Shown: positions 1 through 8,815 of the stretch, one piece after another
Numbering within the stretch: the stretch's first letter is position 1
Layout of the letters: each line of letters starts with the position of its first letter
Assembly: GCF_900101445.1 (NCBI RefSeq)
Contig: NZ_FNKE01000001.1
Location: 930,001 to 994,000, forward strand
DNA: 64,000 bases
Direction: 5' to 3'
DNA from: Streptococcus equinus
GTDB taxonomy: Bacteria; Bacillota; Bacilli; Lactobacillales; Streptococcaceae
Notes under the pieces: generated by a model
Told to the model about the DNA's origin: nothing
The model's database searches: none
The model's input: the letters and a program-made list of their open reading frames with translations, nothing else
Translations under genes and position numbers: made by a program

Positions 1-942
1 ACCTTTGACATCAGTTGTCAATTTCAAAGCTTTCAAGTTTTCTTTCATAACTGAGAAATAATCTTCGCCAGCTTTGATTTGTTTATTGGTTAAACTTTCT
101 AGCGGATTTAAAACTTTTGTTTTCACACCAGCTTCATCTGCTAACGTTGCAGCAACTTTACTTGACGCATTTTCTTCAAAGTAAATGTATTTGATATCGT
201 ATTTTTTAACGTATTTTGTAAGGCTCGCAATACGTTTTGCTGAAGGTTCTACTTCTGGTGAAATCCCAGCAATTGAGATTTGGTTCAAACCATAATCAAG
301 TGCTAAATAACCAAAAGCAGCGTGCTGAGTGACGAAGCTTTTTTGTTTGGCATTTGAAAGTCCATCTGTGTAGGCTTTGTCCAAGTCATTGAGTTTTTCA
401 ATGTAAGCAGCGCTGTTGGCTTTAAAAGTATCAGCTTTATCAGGGTATTTAGCAACAAAAGCATCTCGGATATTTTCAACCAAAGTAACCGCGCGTTTTG
501 GTGACAACCAGACGTGTGGGTCATATTCATGACTATGTCCTTCATGCTCGTCATGGTCTTCGCCTTCTTCTTCAGCTGTACCAGCCATGAGAAGCATATC
601 TCCACTTGCTCGAACGATAGTTAGGTTATCAGAATCAATTGATTTTTTGACTTTTTTAACCCATGTTTCCATGCTGTCATCCATGTAGACAAACATATCA
701 GCATCTGAAATCGTAGCTACATTTTTAGTAGATGGTTCAAAATCATGTGGTTCTGTCCCAGCTTTAATCAGCATTGATACATCAGCTGTATCACCAGAAA
801 CAGCCTTGGTAAATTCGTAGACAGGATAAAAAGTTGTTACCACTTTAATCTTGTCATCTGCAGCAACCTGCTTAATATGACTAACTTGCCAAACAAGCAA
901 AAGCGCAAGTACATTTATCAACAAAAGAAATTTCTTCTTCAT
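1..942 (-). CDS. adcA: AdcA zinc ABC transporter substrate-binding protein (partial, C-terminus outside window)
   Basis: Extracellular zinc-binding component of the Adc ABC transporter. The visible 314 residues begin at an ATG (942) behind an AAAGGAGCC ribosome binding site. They show an N-terminal hydrophobic signal sequence, the family histidines H66 (TEPHDFEPS), H143 (EYDPHVWLSP) and H207 (FVTQHAAFGY), and an acidic, histidine-rich loop (about 123-140) typical of zinc-specific cluster A-I proteins. E282 is the likely fourth ligand. Streptococcal AdcA usually continues into a ZinT-like domain, which would lie beyond the left edge. Oddity: the signal peptide contains no cysteine, so there is no lipobox; the protein may be cut by signal peptidase I or stay anchored by its hydrophobic segment. 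AdcR-like boxes lie in the promoter. Family call is secure; AdcA against another zinc lipoprotein is likely but the missing C-terminus would settle it. Confidence 0.93.
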   Translation of the reverse strand, partial: MKKKFLLLINVLALLLVWQVSHIKQVAADDKIKVVTTFYPVYEFTKAVSGDTADVSMLIKAGTEPHDFEPSTKNVATISDADMFVYMDDSMETWVKKVKKSIDSDNLTIVRASGDMLLMAGTAEEEGEDHDEHEGHSHEYDPHVWLSPKRAVTLVENIRDAFVAKYPDKADTFKANSAAYIEKLNDLDKAYTDGLSNAKQKSFVTQHAAFGYLALDYGLNQISIAGISPEVEPSAKRIASLTKYVKKYDIKYIYFEENASSKVAATLADEAGVKTKVLNPLESLTNKQIKAGEDYFSVMKENLKALKLTTDVKG

Positions 943-956
943 GATGGCTCCTTTTC

Positions 957-983
957 TTAACTAGTTAATGGTTTACCAGTAAA
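957..983 (-). promoter_or_regulatory. Two AdcR-like zinc-repressor operators upstream of adcA
   Basis: TTAACTAGTTAA (957-968) is a perfect match to the known AdcR consensus TTAACYRGTTAA. A second, weaker palindrome TTTACCAGTAAA lies at 972-983. They sit between the adcA promoter -10 and the start codon, where binding of Zn-AdcR would block transcription. Confidence 0.85.
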
Positions 984-1011
984 GTATATCCAAACTTTCA
1001 ACTTTTTGCAA
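983..1011 (-). promoter_or_regulatory. adcA promoter
   Basis: On the minus strand TTGCAA (1011-1006), a 17-bp spacer and TATACT (988-983) form a good sigma-A promoter. The -10 abuts the AdcR-like palindromes. Confidence 0.75.
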
Positions 1012-1042
1012 GCATTTTTTGTAAATTTTTTCGCTTTCATAC

Positions 1043-1075
1043 AAAAAATCCTCCGAAAAATTTTCAGAGGATTTA
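1043..1075 (-). terminator. Intrinsic terminator after pepD
   Basis: An AAATCCTC/GAGGATTT hairpin read on the minus strand is followed by a T-run; it lies just beyond the pepD stop. Confidence 0.85.
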
Positions 1076-1084
1076 TCTTTACTA

Positions 1085-2482
1085 TTAGTCACTTACTGAG
1101 AAGCGATTTGTCATGAGGTTACTTGCATCAAAGAGGATTTTATTCAACAGTTTTTGAGTTTCTTCTTGGATGTAATCACTCATCGCTTGATTTTCAGCAT
1201 CAAAATCAACGCTTTCGCCGTTAGCTAAAGCGGCATCAACACGTTTGATACGGGCATGTCCTGCTGCCATTGTTTTTTCCACGTATGCTTCAATATCACC
1301 TTCGTGTTGGTGGAAGTGTGGATCGGCAATAGCTGCAATCAAACGATTTGCCCAGTAGAATGAATCTGTTGAGACATTTTCGCCAGTATTTGCAAAATAA
1401 GCTGGTGTTGTTGAAATTTGAGTAAAGAATGGCACCATTGTTCCAAATGGCATTGAACCGTATGCCAACCATTGGATACCTGTTGTGTCGTGTGGTTGGT
1501 CAGGTCGCAATTGAAGAATAGCTGTTTGACTTGTGCGGTTGATACCAATTGTACGGAATGTACGTTGTGTCACAGCATTTCCTTCTGGACCATATGGGTC
1601 AAATTCAGTGTCTTGATAGTGGTTGCTCAAAACGTATTTGACATCTTCGACAGTGACTTTACGATAAGGTTTTTGAGCCCATGGAATAAAGAAACTGCGT
1701 GGGTCTTGCTCGATTTCTGGATTCAAGAAACGTTGCATTGCCCAAGCACGTGGTGTGTTGTAGTGGCGGTCTTTATCACGTTGGCTACCAAAAGCATAGC
1801 GTGGATTGAAGTGTTCGTTTGAATATGTCAAATCCAAGTTATTATCTTCGATGAATTCACGCAAGTCACTTGAGTACATGTAATCATCAGGATTGTTAAA
1901 TTCAAAATGGTCAATACCAAGTTGGTTTGGATTTGTGACGTAACAATCATCTGGCACACGACGAGCAATCCAGTGGTGGCCACCGACAGTTTCTAACCAC
2001 CAAATTTCATCAACGTCTGAAATAGCCACACCATTTGATTCGTATGTTCCGTATTCTTCTAGGATAGCACCAAGGCGTTCTACCCCTTCACGCGCTGTGC
2101 GAACATATGGAAGCACCAATGTTAGCATATCTTCTTCACCAATCCCAGATTCAACGAGCGGGTCAGCACCCAAGACACGCGCATTTGTCGTGATGGTTTC
2201 TGTCTCACTCATGGCAACATTTGCTTCGTTAATACCAGCTTCTCCCCAGATACCATCTTTACGCAAAGCATCTGGCACTGATGTGTAACGCATTGGATTA
2301 TCTGGCAAATCAATCTCAAATGAAGACAAGACTGATTTGTAATGACGTGGTTGGTCTTCTGGGTTAACCACGATAAATTGTTTCGGTGTGAAGTCACCAC
2401 TTTGTGAATCTTCAGTTCGAGCAATGATGGTTGAACCATCATATGACGCTTTTTTACCGACTAAAATAGTTGTACATGCCAT
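1085..2482 (-). CDS. Dipeptidase PepD-like, peptidase family C69 (U34)
   Basis: 465-residue cytosolic dipeptidase of the Ntn-hydrolase C69 family, cleaving a broad range of dipeptides. The N-terminus [18 protein letters not shown] places the nucleophile cysteine at position 3, as in Lactobacillus PepD-type enzymes; ARTEDS follows closely and is typical of the family. Length is normal. The gene lies 23 bp after whiA with a GGAGAAG ribosome binding site, so it is probably the last gene of the rapZ-yvcK-whiA operon and is followed by a terminator. Which dipeptides it prefers cannot be read from sequence. Confidence 0.92.
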   Translation of the reverse strand: MACTTILVGKKASYDGSTIIARTEDSQSGDFTPKQFIVVNPEDQPRHYKSVLSSFEIDLPDNPMRYTSVPDALRKDGIWGEAGINEANVAMSETETITTNARVLGADPLVESGIGEEDMLTLVLPYVRTAREGVERLGAILEEYGTYESNGVAISDVDEIWWLETVGGHHWIARRVPDDCYVTNPNQLGIDHFEFNNPDDYMYSSDLREFIEDNNLDLTYSNEHFNPRYAFGSQRDKDRHYNTPRAWAMQRFLNPEIEQDPRSFFIPWAQKPYRKVTVEDVKYVLSNHYQDTEFDPYGPEGNAVTQRTFRTIGINRTSQTAILQLRPDQPHDTTGIQWLAYGSMPFGTMVPFFTQISTTPAYFANTGENVSTDSFYWANRLIAAIADPHFHQHEGDIEAYVEKTMAAGHARIKRVDAALANGESVDFDAENQAMSDYIQEETQKLLNKILFDASNLMTNRFSVSD

Positions 2483-2505
2483 AATATGCTTCTCCTTAAC
2501 TTTTT

Positions 2506-3417
2506 CTATAATTCATTTGCAATTTTATTGATTTTACGCAATCGATGATTGACACCGCTCTTGGTCAAAGTTCCTTCCAAATGGTCTGCGATTTGTTGAA
2601 TCGAGTAATCAGGATTTTCTACACGAATCTTAGCCACTTGTTGCAATTCAATTGGTAAAGTCTCAAGTCCAACGGTATCCATGATTTTAATGATGTTATT
2701 GATGGTCTTCATGCTGGCTGTCACGGTTTTTGCAATATTAGCTGTTTCCGCATTGTTGGCACGGTTGACGTCATTACGCGTCTCACGCATGATCTTAACT
2801 TCTTCAAAGCTTTCTTTACATTCCATCGCTCCGATGACAATCAAGAAATCCATGATATCTTCAGCCTTTTGAAGATAAGTCACTGCACCATTTTTGTGTT
2901 CAATAACCTTGGCATCAAGGATAAATTTTCGCATCAAGTTTGCCAAATCTTCGGCGTGGTCTTGATAAACGGAAAAGATTTCTAGCTGGTATTTTCCTGA
3001 TTCTGGATCACGAATAGTTCCCGTAGCCAGAAAAGCACCACGCAGATAAGCACGTCCCTTGTCATCATCTTCTAGGATGCTTGGGGTAATCCCCATTTCA
3101 ATCCCGAAGAAAGAATCAGCCAGCTGCAAATCGTTCAAAATCTCTCTGACATTTGCAGCGACAAAAACGGTGTAAACACGATTTTTTCGCAAATTAGTCT
3201 TTTGATGATACTTGATTTCAGGCTGAACCTGATAAATCGTTTCAATCAGTTCATAGATATGGCGGGCTACCTTGGCATTTTCTGTTGTGATTGACAAGGT
3301 CAGTCCAGCACCTGTTAAGCCGAGGCTTCCTGACATTTTGATAATAGCTGATAATTCACTCTTATCAAATCGCGATAAATTCAACAATTCTTCTTTAACT
3401 TTTACTGTAAAACTCAT
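2506..3417 (-). CDS. whiA: WhiA, DNA-binding protein with LAGLIDADG-like fold
   Basis: 303-residue WhiA homologue. The family combines a degenerate LAGLIDADG homing-endonuclease-like N-terminal domain with a C-terminal helix-turn-helix; the latter is visible near residues 250-300 ([17 protein letters not shown] then [14 protein letters not shown]). In Bacillus WhiA influences cell division and chromosome segregation, while in Streptomyces it activates sporulation-division genes. Its start ATG overlaps the yvcK stop (ATGA), showing translational coupling in the conserved rapZ-yvcK-whiA cluster. Role in streptococci is inferred from family. Confidence 0.96.
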   Translation of the reverse strand: MSFTVKVKEELLNLSRFDKSELSAIIKMSGSLGLTGAGLTLSITTENAKVARHIYELIETIYQVQPEIKYHQKTNLRKNRVYTVFVAANVREILNDLQLADSFFGIEMGITPSILEDDDKGRAYLRGAFLATGTIRDPESGKYQLEIFSVYQDHAEDLANLMRKFILDAKVIEHKNGAVTYLQKAEDIMDFLIVIGAMECKESFEEVKIMRETRNDVNRANNAETANIAKTVTASMKTINNIIKIMDTVGLETLPIELQQVAKIRVENPDYSIQQIADHLEGTLTKSGVNHRLRKINKIANEL

Positions 3418-4391
3418 CGCTTCTTCACCCTCACAAGGTTCATTAATTCTTCAACGACATAGTCGCCATTGTGAAAAGCTCCGCCATTTTCCAAACGAAG
3501 AAAATCAGATGAAATCACTCGTTTGACTTGCTTACGAAGCCCTGCAAAATCATGCTCAACTTGAACCAAATACTCATCAAATTTATTGTGGTCCATGTAA
3601 TCTTGCGGCACTTTTTGAATGTTGACGAGAACCGTATCAATAACGTCTTTGCCAAGATGACGGTTGAGCACTTCGACGTGGTCAGCATCTGTGAAATGTT
3701 CGGTTTCACCATATTGCGTCATGATGTTACAAACGTAAGCAACCTCAGCTTTGGTATCAATAAGTGCCTGCTTGATTTCAGGAATAACCAAGTTTGGCAA
3801 AATCGAAGTAAACAAAGAACCCGGTCCAAGGACAATCATGTCACTATCCATGATTGCATCAACTACTTTTCGACTGGCAGTCGGTTCGTCGTCATTGTAA
3901 GTATTGGTCACATAAACATGGTCAATCATTCCTTGATAACCAGCGATATGACTCTCACCAGCGACTTCATAGCCATCTTTAAAGACAGCATGCAAGGTCA
4001 ATGGGTTTTCACTTGCTGGGTAAATTTTCCCTGTAACGTGAAAAAATTTTGTCAAAATCTGCATAGCGCTGTAAGTAGAACCTTCCATTTCAGCGATTCC
4101 TGAAATGATAAGATTTCCAAGAGGGTGGCCAGCAAGCGGACCGTCTCCTTGCGCAAAGCGATATTGAAAGACTTTTTCGTAAAACTTAGGCATATCACTC
4201 ATAGCCACGAGGACATTCCTAAGGTCTCCTGGTGGTGTCAATTGCATAACCGAACGCAGGGCTCCTGAACTGCCTCCATCATCAGCAACCGTTACGATGG
4301 CTGTAATATCGACCTCTTCGTGTCTCAAACTATTTAAAATGACGGGAATCCCTGTTCCTCCACCGATAACGGTAATTTTAGGTTTTCTCAT
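3414..4391 (-). CDS. yvcK: YvcK/CofD-like gluconeogenesis factor
   Basis: 325-residue protein of the CofD-like (UPF0052) family. It opens with the nucleotide-binding signature [15 protein letters not shown] and carries the conserved [11 protein letters not shown] and PPGDLRN motifs. In Bacillus YvcK binds UDP-sugars and is needed for cell shape on gluconeogenic carbon sources, acting with cell-wall precursor synthesis. It overlaps rapZ upstream and whiA downstream by 4 bp each, the invariant Firmicute order. No own promoter is apparent. Confidence 0.96.
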   Translation of the reverse strand: MRKPKITVIGGGTGIPVILNSLRHEEVDITAIVTVADDGGSSGALRSVMQLTPPGDLRNVLVAMSDMPKFYEKVFQYRFAQGDGPLAGHPLGNLIISGIAEMEGSTYSAMQILTKFFHVTGKIYPASENPLTLHAVFKDGYEVAGESHIAGYQGMIDHVYVTNTYNDDEPTASRKVVDAIMDSDMIVLGPGSLFTSILPNLVIPEIKQALIDTKAEVAYVCNIMTQYGETEHFTDADHVEVLNRHLGKDVIDTVLVNIQKVPQDYMDHNKFDEYLVQVEHDFAGLRKQVKRVISSDFLRLENGGAFHNGDYVVEELMNLVRVKKR

Positions 4392-5278
4392 GAACGGTTC
4401 ACAGTCTCCTTGCGACGATTTTTATCGCGGTGGGTTTCATTAACCACCCAATCCGCTTTTAACTCTTCAGCTAAGCGATGAGCAAAGGCAACACTTCGGT
4501 GTTGACCACCTGTACACCCAATAGCAATGGTCAATACAGATTTTCCTTCTTTTTTGTAGCCTGGCAAAATAGGTTTAATGAGGCCAATCAAATGTTGGTA
4601 GAAATCTTCTGATTCCTCATGATTCATGACATAATCATAAACATCTTTTTCAAGACCTGTTTGATTGCGAAGTTCTGGTTTGTAGTATGGATTTGGCAAG
4701 AAACGTACGTCAAATACCAAGTCTGCATCGAGTGGTAGGCCATATTTGAAACCAAAACTCATGACTTCAATACGAAATGAAGCTTGATTTTCATCGCTTG
4801 AAAATTGTTCAGAAATTGTCTTACGCAATTGACGTGGGGTTAATTCTGTTGTATCAACCACATTTTGGCTCAAGTTTTTCAAAGGCGCAAGCAATTCACG
4901 TTCTAACTTGATTCCGTCTAAAATACGTCCATCAGCTGCTAATGGGTGACTACGACGTGTTTCTTTATAACGGGCTACCAATTCGCCATCAGTTGCATCC
5001 AAGAAAAGAATCTTGAAGTCAATTTTTGGATTTGAATCAATTTTATCTAAAACAGAAGTAATTTCGTTGAAGAAGAGGCGACTACGCATGTCCACCACAA
5101 GAGCAACACGATTATTGTCACTTGTTTTTTCAACTAATTCAATAAATTTTGGCACCAAAGTTGGTGGCATGTTATCGATGGTAAAATACCCTAAATCTTC
5201 AAAGGATTGAATGGCAACTGTCTTACCAGCACCGCTCATCCCAGTTACAATAACTAAGTTAATCTCTTTATCAGACAT
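4388..5278 (-). CDS. rapZ: RapZ/YvcJ nucleotide-binding protein
   Basis: 296-residue RapZ-family P-loop protein. The Walker A motif GMSGAGKT is near residues 13-20, and the C-terminal domain contains the family signature [10 protein letters not shown] (about 254-263). In E. coli RapZ is an adaptor guiding RNase E to GlmZ and controls amino-sugar synthesis; the Bacillus homologue YvcJ hydrolyses nucleotides and affects competence. The gene starts inside the end of the DUF1003 gene and overlaps yvcK. Exact role in streptococci is not established by the sequence. Confidence 0.95.
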   Translation of the reverse strand: MSDKEINLVIVTGMSGAGKTVAIQSFEDLGYFTIDNMPPTLVPKFIELVEKTSDNNRVALVVDMRSRLFFNEITSVLDKIDSNPKIDFKILFLDATDGELVARYKETRRSHPLAADGRILDGIKLERELLAPLKNLSQNVVDTTELTPRQLRKTISEQFSSDENQASFRIEVMSFGFKYGLPLDADLVFDVRFLPNPYYKPELRNQTGLEKDVYDYVMNHEESEDFYQHLIGLIKPILPGYKKEGKSVLTIAIGCTGGQHRSVAFAHRLAEELKADWVVNETHRDKNRRKETVNRS

Positions 5279-6041
5279 TTTCTTCGCTCCTTCTCATTTT
5301 TTCAATTTGCCCCACTAAACGTGCCTGTTCTTCCTGCATACTCACTAGTTGTTTTGTCAAAGAAGCTAACATTTCCGTTTGTAATTTCTGAATTTCTAGT
5401 AAATCCGACTGGTCTTGCTGAACCAAGTGATCCAATTTTGTATGTAACAATCGAATCCCTTCTTCTGATACCTTGTTAACATTGTAATCATTTTTGGCTT
5501 GCAAGCGATCATAATCTGAAGCACGGTTCTGACTCATCATAATCAAAGGGGCTTGAATCGCTGCCAGCGTTGACAAAGCAAGGTTTAGCAAGATGAAGGG
5601 ATATTTGTCAAATACAATGCCAAAAGGCTTCACAACATTTAAAGCCATCCAAACTCCCATAAAGCAGATAAAAGTGATAATGAACGTCCATGACCCGCCA
5701 AAACGAGCTACATCATCCGCAATTTTTTGTCCAAAAGTGATTTTTCTGTCCAATTGGTCTTGGACATCTAAAGCCGTATACCCTTGGTGCTTAGTCGCAT
5801 CGTAGACAGCTTCACGGACATAATCATTTTTACGATTGGCTTTATCAATAATCTCCTCTAAAAAAAGAAGACGATAATAAGTCAGATTCTTATGGCTAAT
5901 AAAGGCACCCTCAGCAAGATTGGGATGCTGCTTTTTGATAATCTCTTGTAATCTAATATCCAGAGAATCGATGATAACTCCCTCTTCAATTGGATAATCG
6001 TGATGATCAATGCTATCTTTCATTAGCTGTTTTTGGCTCAT
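5271..6041 (-). CDS. DUF1003 domain membrane protein
   Basis: 256-residue protein with a soluble N-terminal part, two membrane segments (around residues 125-145, [20 protein letters not shown], and 155-175) and a Gln/Glu-rich C-terminal coiled coil (about 205-256). This two-helix arrangement with an RASDYDR motif after the second helix defines DUF1003, a family of unknown function. I chose the ATG at 6041 ([10 protein letters not shown]) because AGAAGGATCTT lies just upstream; the longer reading frame begins in poor sequence. It overlaps rapZ by 8 bp and heads that operon. Confidence 0.85.
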   Translation of the reverse strand: MSQKQLMKDSIDHHDYPIEEGVIIDSLDIRLQEIIKKQHPNLAEGAFISHKNLTYYRLLFLEEIIDKANRKNDYVREAVYDATKHQGYTALDVQDQLDRKITFGQKIADDVARFGGSWTFIITFICFMGVWMALNVVKPFGIVFDKYPFILLNLALSTLAAIQAPLIMMSQNRASDYDRLQAKNDYNVNKVSEEGIRLLHTKLDHLVQQDQSDLLEIQKLQTEMLASLTKQLVSMQEEQARLVGQIEKMRRSEENV

Positions 6042-6083
6042 AAGATCCTTCTTTCTGTCTGTTCCATTATACCAGAAATAAAA

Positions 6084-6105
6084 CAAAAAAGCTGACTTCT
6101 CAGCT
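6084..6105 (-). terminator. Terminator after the TetR gene
   Basis: Minus-strand AGCTGA-GAAG-TCAGCT hairpin followed by TTTTTTG, directly after the tetR-family stop codon. Confidence 0.7.
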
Positions 6106-6113
6106 CTTTTCTA

Positions 6114-6725
6114 CTAATCTTCTCGGTCGATGATGACGCCCATAACAGTAAGATGACCATTACTAACCAAGGTCAAAACCAAGCGGGCTAGTTCTTTTGC
6201 TGGCATTGAAAAATTTGACTTAATCCACCAAAGTAAAGTCCCTGAAAAAATACTGGTCAGATAGGCCACGATAAATTCTGTTGGCACTTGTTCTCCAGAT
6301 TCAGTGACGTTTAGTTTTGCAAGCAAATGGTCATATTTTTCATGTACCAAACTTCCAAATTCTTCTTGCATGACTTCCTGAGAAATGCTTTTTAGAACTA
6401 TTTTAGCAATCGCAGCATTTTTTTCTAATCCATGATAAAACTCCGTTAAAAGTTTCTCAGCTCGTTTAACTTTTACACGTTCACCGTTTGTAATCTGTGC
6501 TGCATCAATCATGTCAGACATTTGCTCTAGAACTTGTTGTTGAATACCTTTTTGAAGGTCATCTTTATCAGCATAGTGCGCATAAAAAGTGGCACGATTA
6601 ATCATGGCCTCATCAGCAATATCTTGCACTGTAATTTTCTCATAAGGTTTTTCGCTGAGAAGTTTGGCAAAGGCATCAAAAATCAATTTTTCTGTTCTCA
6701 AATAACGAATATCAGTAAGTTTCAT
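6114..6725 (-). CDS. TetR/AcrR family regulator, divergent from the dehydratase-like genes
   Basis: 203-residue TetR-family repressor. The N-terminal helix-turn-helix is clear (ITVQDIADEAMINRATFYAHY, residues 31-51), preceded by a helix that starts RYLRTEKLIFDAFAKLL. The C-terminal ligand domain (about 75-200) resembles that of DhaS-type members. It is transcribed away from the activase/dehydratase gene pair, and the intergenic region holds three copies of a TGTTG-N6-YAACA palindrome, so autoregulation and control of the divergent pair are likely. The ligand is unknown. A GGAGGAAT ribosome binding site precedes the ATG. Confidence 0.9.
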   Translation of the reverse strand: MKLTDIRYLRTEKLIFDAFAKLLSEKPYEKITVQDIADEAMINRATFYAHYADKDDLQKGIQQQVLEQMSDMIDAAQITNGERVKVKRAEKLLTEFYHGLEKNAAIAKIVLKSISQEVMQEEFGSLVHEKYDHLLAKLNVTESGEQVPTEFIVAYLTSIFSGTLLWWIKSNFSMPAKELARLVLTLVSNGHLTVMGVIIDRED

Positions 6726-6764
6726 GAGCTATTCCTCCGAGATAAACAACAGATTGTCGGGAAT

Positions 6765-6882
6765 GTGTTGCTTAAACAACACAAGTTAAAAAATTAGCGA
6801 TTGCAATTGACAATGAGTGTTTTATAATACTATTATAACAAACACTCTGTTGAATAAGCAACATTCTGTTGTGACATTAACA
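6765..6882. promoter_or_regulatory. Intergenic operator cluster: three TGTTG-N6-YAACA palindromes
   Basis: Site 1, TGTTGCTTAAACAACA (6766-6781, extended by one G-C pair on each side), site 2, TGTTGAATAAGCAACA (6848-6863) and site 3, TGTTGTGACATTAACA (6867-6882, one mismatch) share one 16-bp palindrome. Site 2 read on the minus strand is TGTTGCTTATTCAACA, differing from site 1 by two central bases. A further long imperfect palindrome, GAGTGTTTTATAAT...ACAAACACTC, spans 6815-6847. These are likely binding sites of the adjacent TetR protein. Confidence 0.75.
6807..6836 (+). promoter_or_regulatory. Promoter for the activase/dehydratase pair
   Basis: TTGACA (6807-6812), 18-bp spacer, TATTAT (6831-6836). 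A minus-strand promoter for the regulator (TTGCTT, 18 bp, TATAAT) overlaps the same segment. Both lie between operator sites 1 and 2. Confidence 0.6.
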
Positions 6883-7021
6883 GCGTGTGAGATAAGTAAG
6901 AAAGGATTGAAATAGTGTTAAAGAACTGTCGACGTAACTACATTATTCGTTGCTAGATAATGAGTCATTTTTAGGAATGATATTTATCTACTACCTTCTA
7001 ACACTTTTAGGTTTTTTATTA

Positions 7022-8803
7022 ATGTATAAAGCAGGTATAGATGTCGGATCGACCACTGTTAAAGTTGTCATTTTCGACGATAATTATCAGTTACTCTTTT
7101 CACGTTATGAGCGTCACTTTTCTGACGTCAAAACAGCAACTATTAAGGTTTTAAATGAAGCCATTTCTGAAATTGGCGACCAAACTGTCAGTATTGCCAT
7201 TACTGGTTCTGGGGGTATGGGCTTAGCTGATGTGGCTGAAATTCCTTTCGTCCAAGAAGTTATTGCTGCGACTACTACCGTTGAAAAATTCATTCCACAA
7301 ACTGATGTGGTGATTGAACTTGGTGGTGAAGATGCCAAAATGACCTTCTTTGGTGATACTCTTGAACAACGCATGAACGGAACATGTGCCGGTGGTACGG
7401 GAGCTTTCATCGACCAAATGGCTGGACTGTTAAAAACAGATGCCAACGGGGTCAATGAACTTGCCAAAGGTTACGAAACCATTTACCCAATTGCCAGTCG
7501 TTGTGGGGTATTTGCTAAAACTGACGTCCAACCCTTAATTAATGAAGGGGCCAGAAAAGAAGACATTGCAGCTTCGATTTTCCAAGCTGTTGTCAATCAA
7601 ACTATTGCTGGATTAGCTTCTGGGCGTAAAATCACTGGAAACATCGCCTTTCTTGGTGGACCGCTCTTTTTTATGAGTGAACTTCGTAAGCGTTTCATTG
7701 AAACCCTTGATATCAAACCAGAACATGTAATTTTCCCTGAAAATCCACAACTTTTTGTTGCTATGGGAGCTGCTCTTGATGAGAATCAAACCCAAATCAA
7801 CTTATCTGGAATCATTCATAATTTAGAAAATAATACTTCAAAATCCTTAGTTCCTAAAAATACTCTTGATGTTCTTTTCAAAGACCAAGCTGAACTTGAT
7901 GCTTGGCGTGCCCGTCATGATGAAGCAAGCGTTGAATACAAAGATATCGCAACTGCTTCTGGGCCTCTTTTCCTTGGTATCGATGCAGGTTCAACCACTT
8001 CAAAAGTTGTCCTCACAGATCCTAAAGGAGCTATTTTATTCCAACACTACGGCAATAACCAAGGGCAACCTCTTGAAAATGTCATTGCCATCCTAAAAGA
8101 ACTTTACCACCAATTGCCTGAAGATGCTTTCATTGCTCGTTCTTGCGTGACTGGATATGGTGAAAATTTGATTAAAGCTGCTCTTCACGTTGACTACGGT
8201 GAAGTTGAAACTGTTGCTCACTTTAAAGCAGCTAACTACTTCAACCCAGGAGTTGATTTTATCCTTGATATTGGTGGTCAAGATATGAAAGCCATGAGTG
8301 TTCGCGATGGCGCTTTATCGAGTATCCAGTTAAACGAAGCTTGCTCTTCAGGTTGTGGCTCATTTATTGAAACCTTTGCCAAATCTCTTAAATACGATGT
8401 CAAAGATTTTGCCAAAGTCGCTCTTCTTGCAAAACACCCTGTCGACCTTGGGTCACGCTGCACAGTCTTTATGAACTCTAAGGTAAAACAAGTTCAAAAA
8501 GAAGGGGCTACGGTTGCTGATATTTCAGCAGGGCTTTCATACTCTGTCATCAAAAACGCCCTTTACAAAGTTATCAAATTAAAACGTCCCGAAGATTTGG
8601 GTGAAAAAATCGTCGTTCAAGGTGGAACTTTCTATAATGAAGCCGTTCTTCGTGCCTTTGAACTCGTCAGCGAACGCGAAGTCGTTCGACCAAGCATTGC
8701 TGGACTTATGGGAGCTTATGGCTGCGCTATTATCGCTAAAGAAAAATACGAAGATGAATTAGCCAACCAAGAAGTTGCTCTTGAAGTCAGCGCGGCACAG
8801 TAA
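7022..8803 (+). CDS. Acyl-CoA dehydratase activase (two BadF/BadG/BcrA/BcrD ATPase domains)
   Basis: 593-residue protein with two consecutive ASKHA-fold ATPase domains. Domain 1 begins [13 protein letters not shown] and contains [16 protein letters not shown]; domain 2 begins near residue 320 with [14 protein letters not shown] and contains [19 protein letters not shown]. In this family (HgdC/CompA, BadFG, BcrAD) such cysteines at the dimer interface bind a [4Fe-4S] cluster and ATP hydrolysis drives an electron into a partner enzyme. In many Firmicutes both ATPase domains and the partner are one polypeptide of about 1,400 residues; here the chain ends and a second gene begins 12 bp later. An in-frame extension to a TTG at 6950 exists, but it encodes a T-rich hydrophobic stretch unlike the family; ATG 7022 fits the fold, though its ribosome binding site is weak. 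Confidence 0.88.
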   Translation: MYKAGIDVGSTTVKVVIFDDNYQLLFSRYERHFSDVKTATIKVLNEAISEIGDQTVSIAITGSGGMGLADVAEIPFVQEVIAATTTVEKFIPQTDVVIELGGEDAKMTFFGDTLEQRMNGTCAGGTGAFIDQMAGLLKTDANGVNELAKGYETIYPIASRCGVFAKTDVQPLINEGARKEDIAASIFQAVVNQTIAGLASGRKITGNIAFLGGPLFFMSELRKRFIETLDIKPEHVIFPENPQLFVAMGAALDENQTQINLSGIIHNLENNTSKSLVPKNTLDVLFKDQAELDAWRARHDEASVEYKDIATASGPLFLGIDAGSTTSKVVLTDPKGAILFQHYGNNQGQPLENVIAILKELYHQLPEDAFIARSCVTGYGENLIKAALHVDYGEVETVAHFKAANYFNPGVDFILDIGGQDMKAMSVRDGALSSIQLNEACSSGCGSFIETFAKSLKYDVKDFAKVALLAKHPVDLGSRCTVFMNSKVKQVQKEGATVADISAGLSYSVIKNALYKVIKLKRPEDLGEKIVVQGGTFYNEAVLRAFELVSEREVVRPSIAGLMGAYGCAIIAKEKYEDELANQEVALEVSAAQ

Positions 8804-8815
8804 AGGAGGGATTGC

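Noticed and set aside
3528-4103. 191-codon antisense frame in yvcK
   Set aside because: It is a frame shadow of yvcK with no ribosome binding site and I/N/F-rich composition.
6950-7021. In-frame hydrophobic N-terminal extension of the activase
   Set aside because: It begins with TTG, has no ribosome binding site, is T-rich and unlike the family start; the ATG at 7022 matches other activases.
8804-8815. Possible frameshift joining the activase and dehydratase genes
   Set aside because: A stop codon, a strong AAAGGAGGG and an ATG lie in order at correct spacing, so the split is natural.
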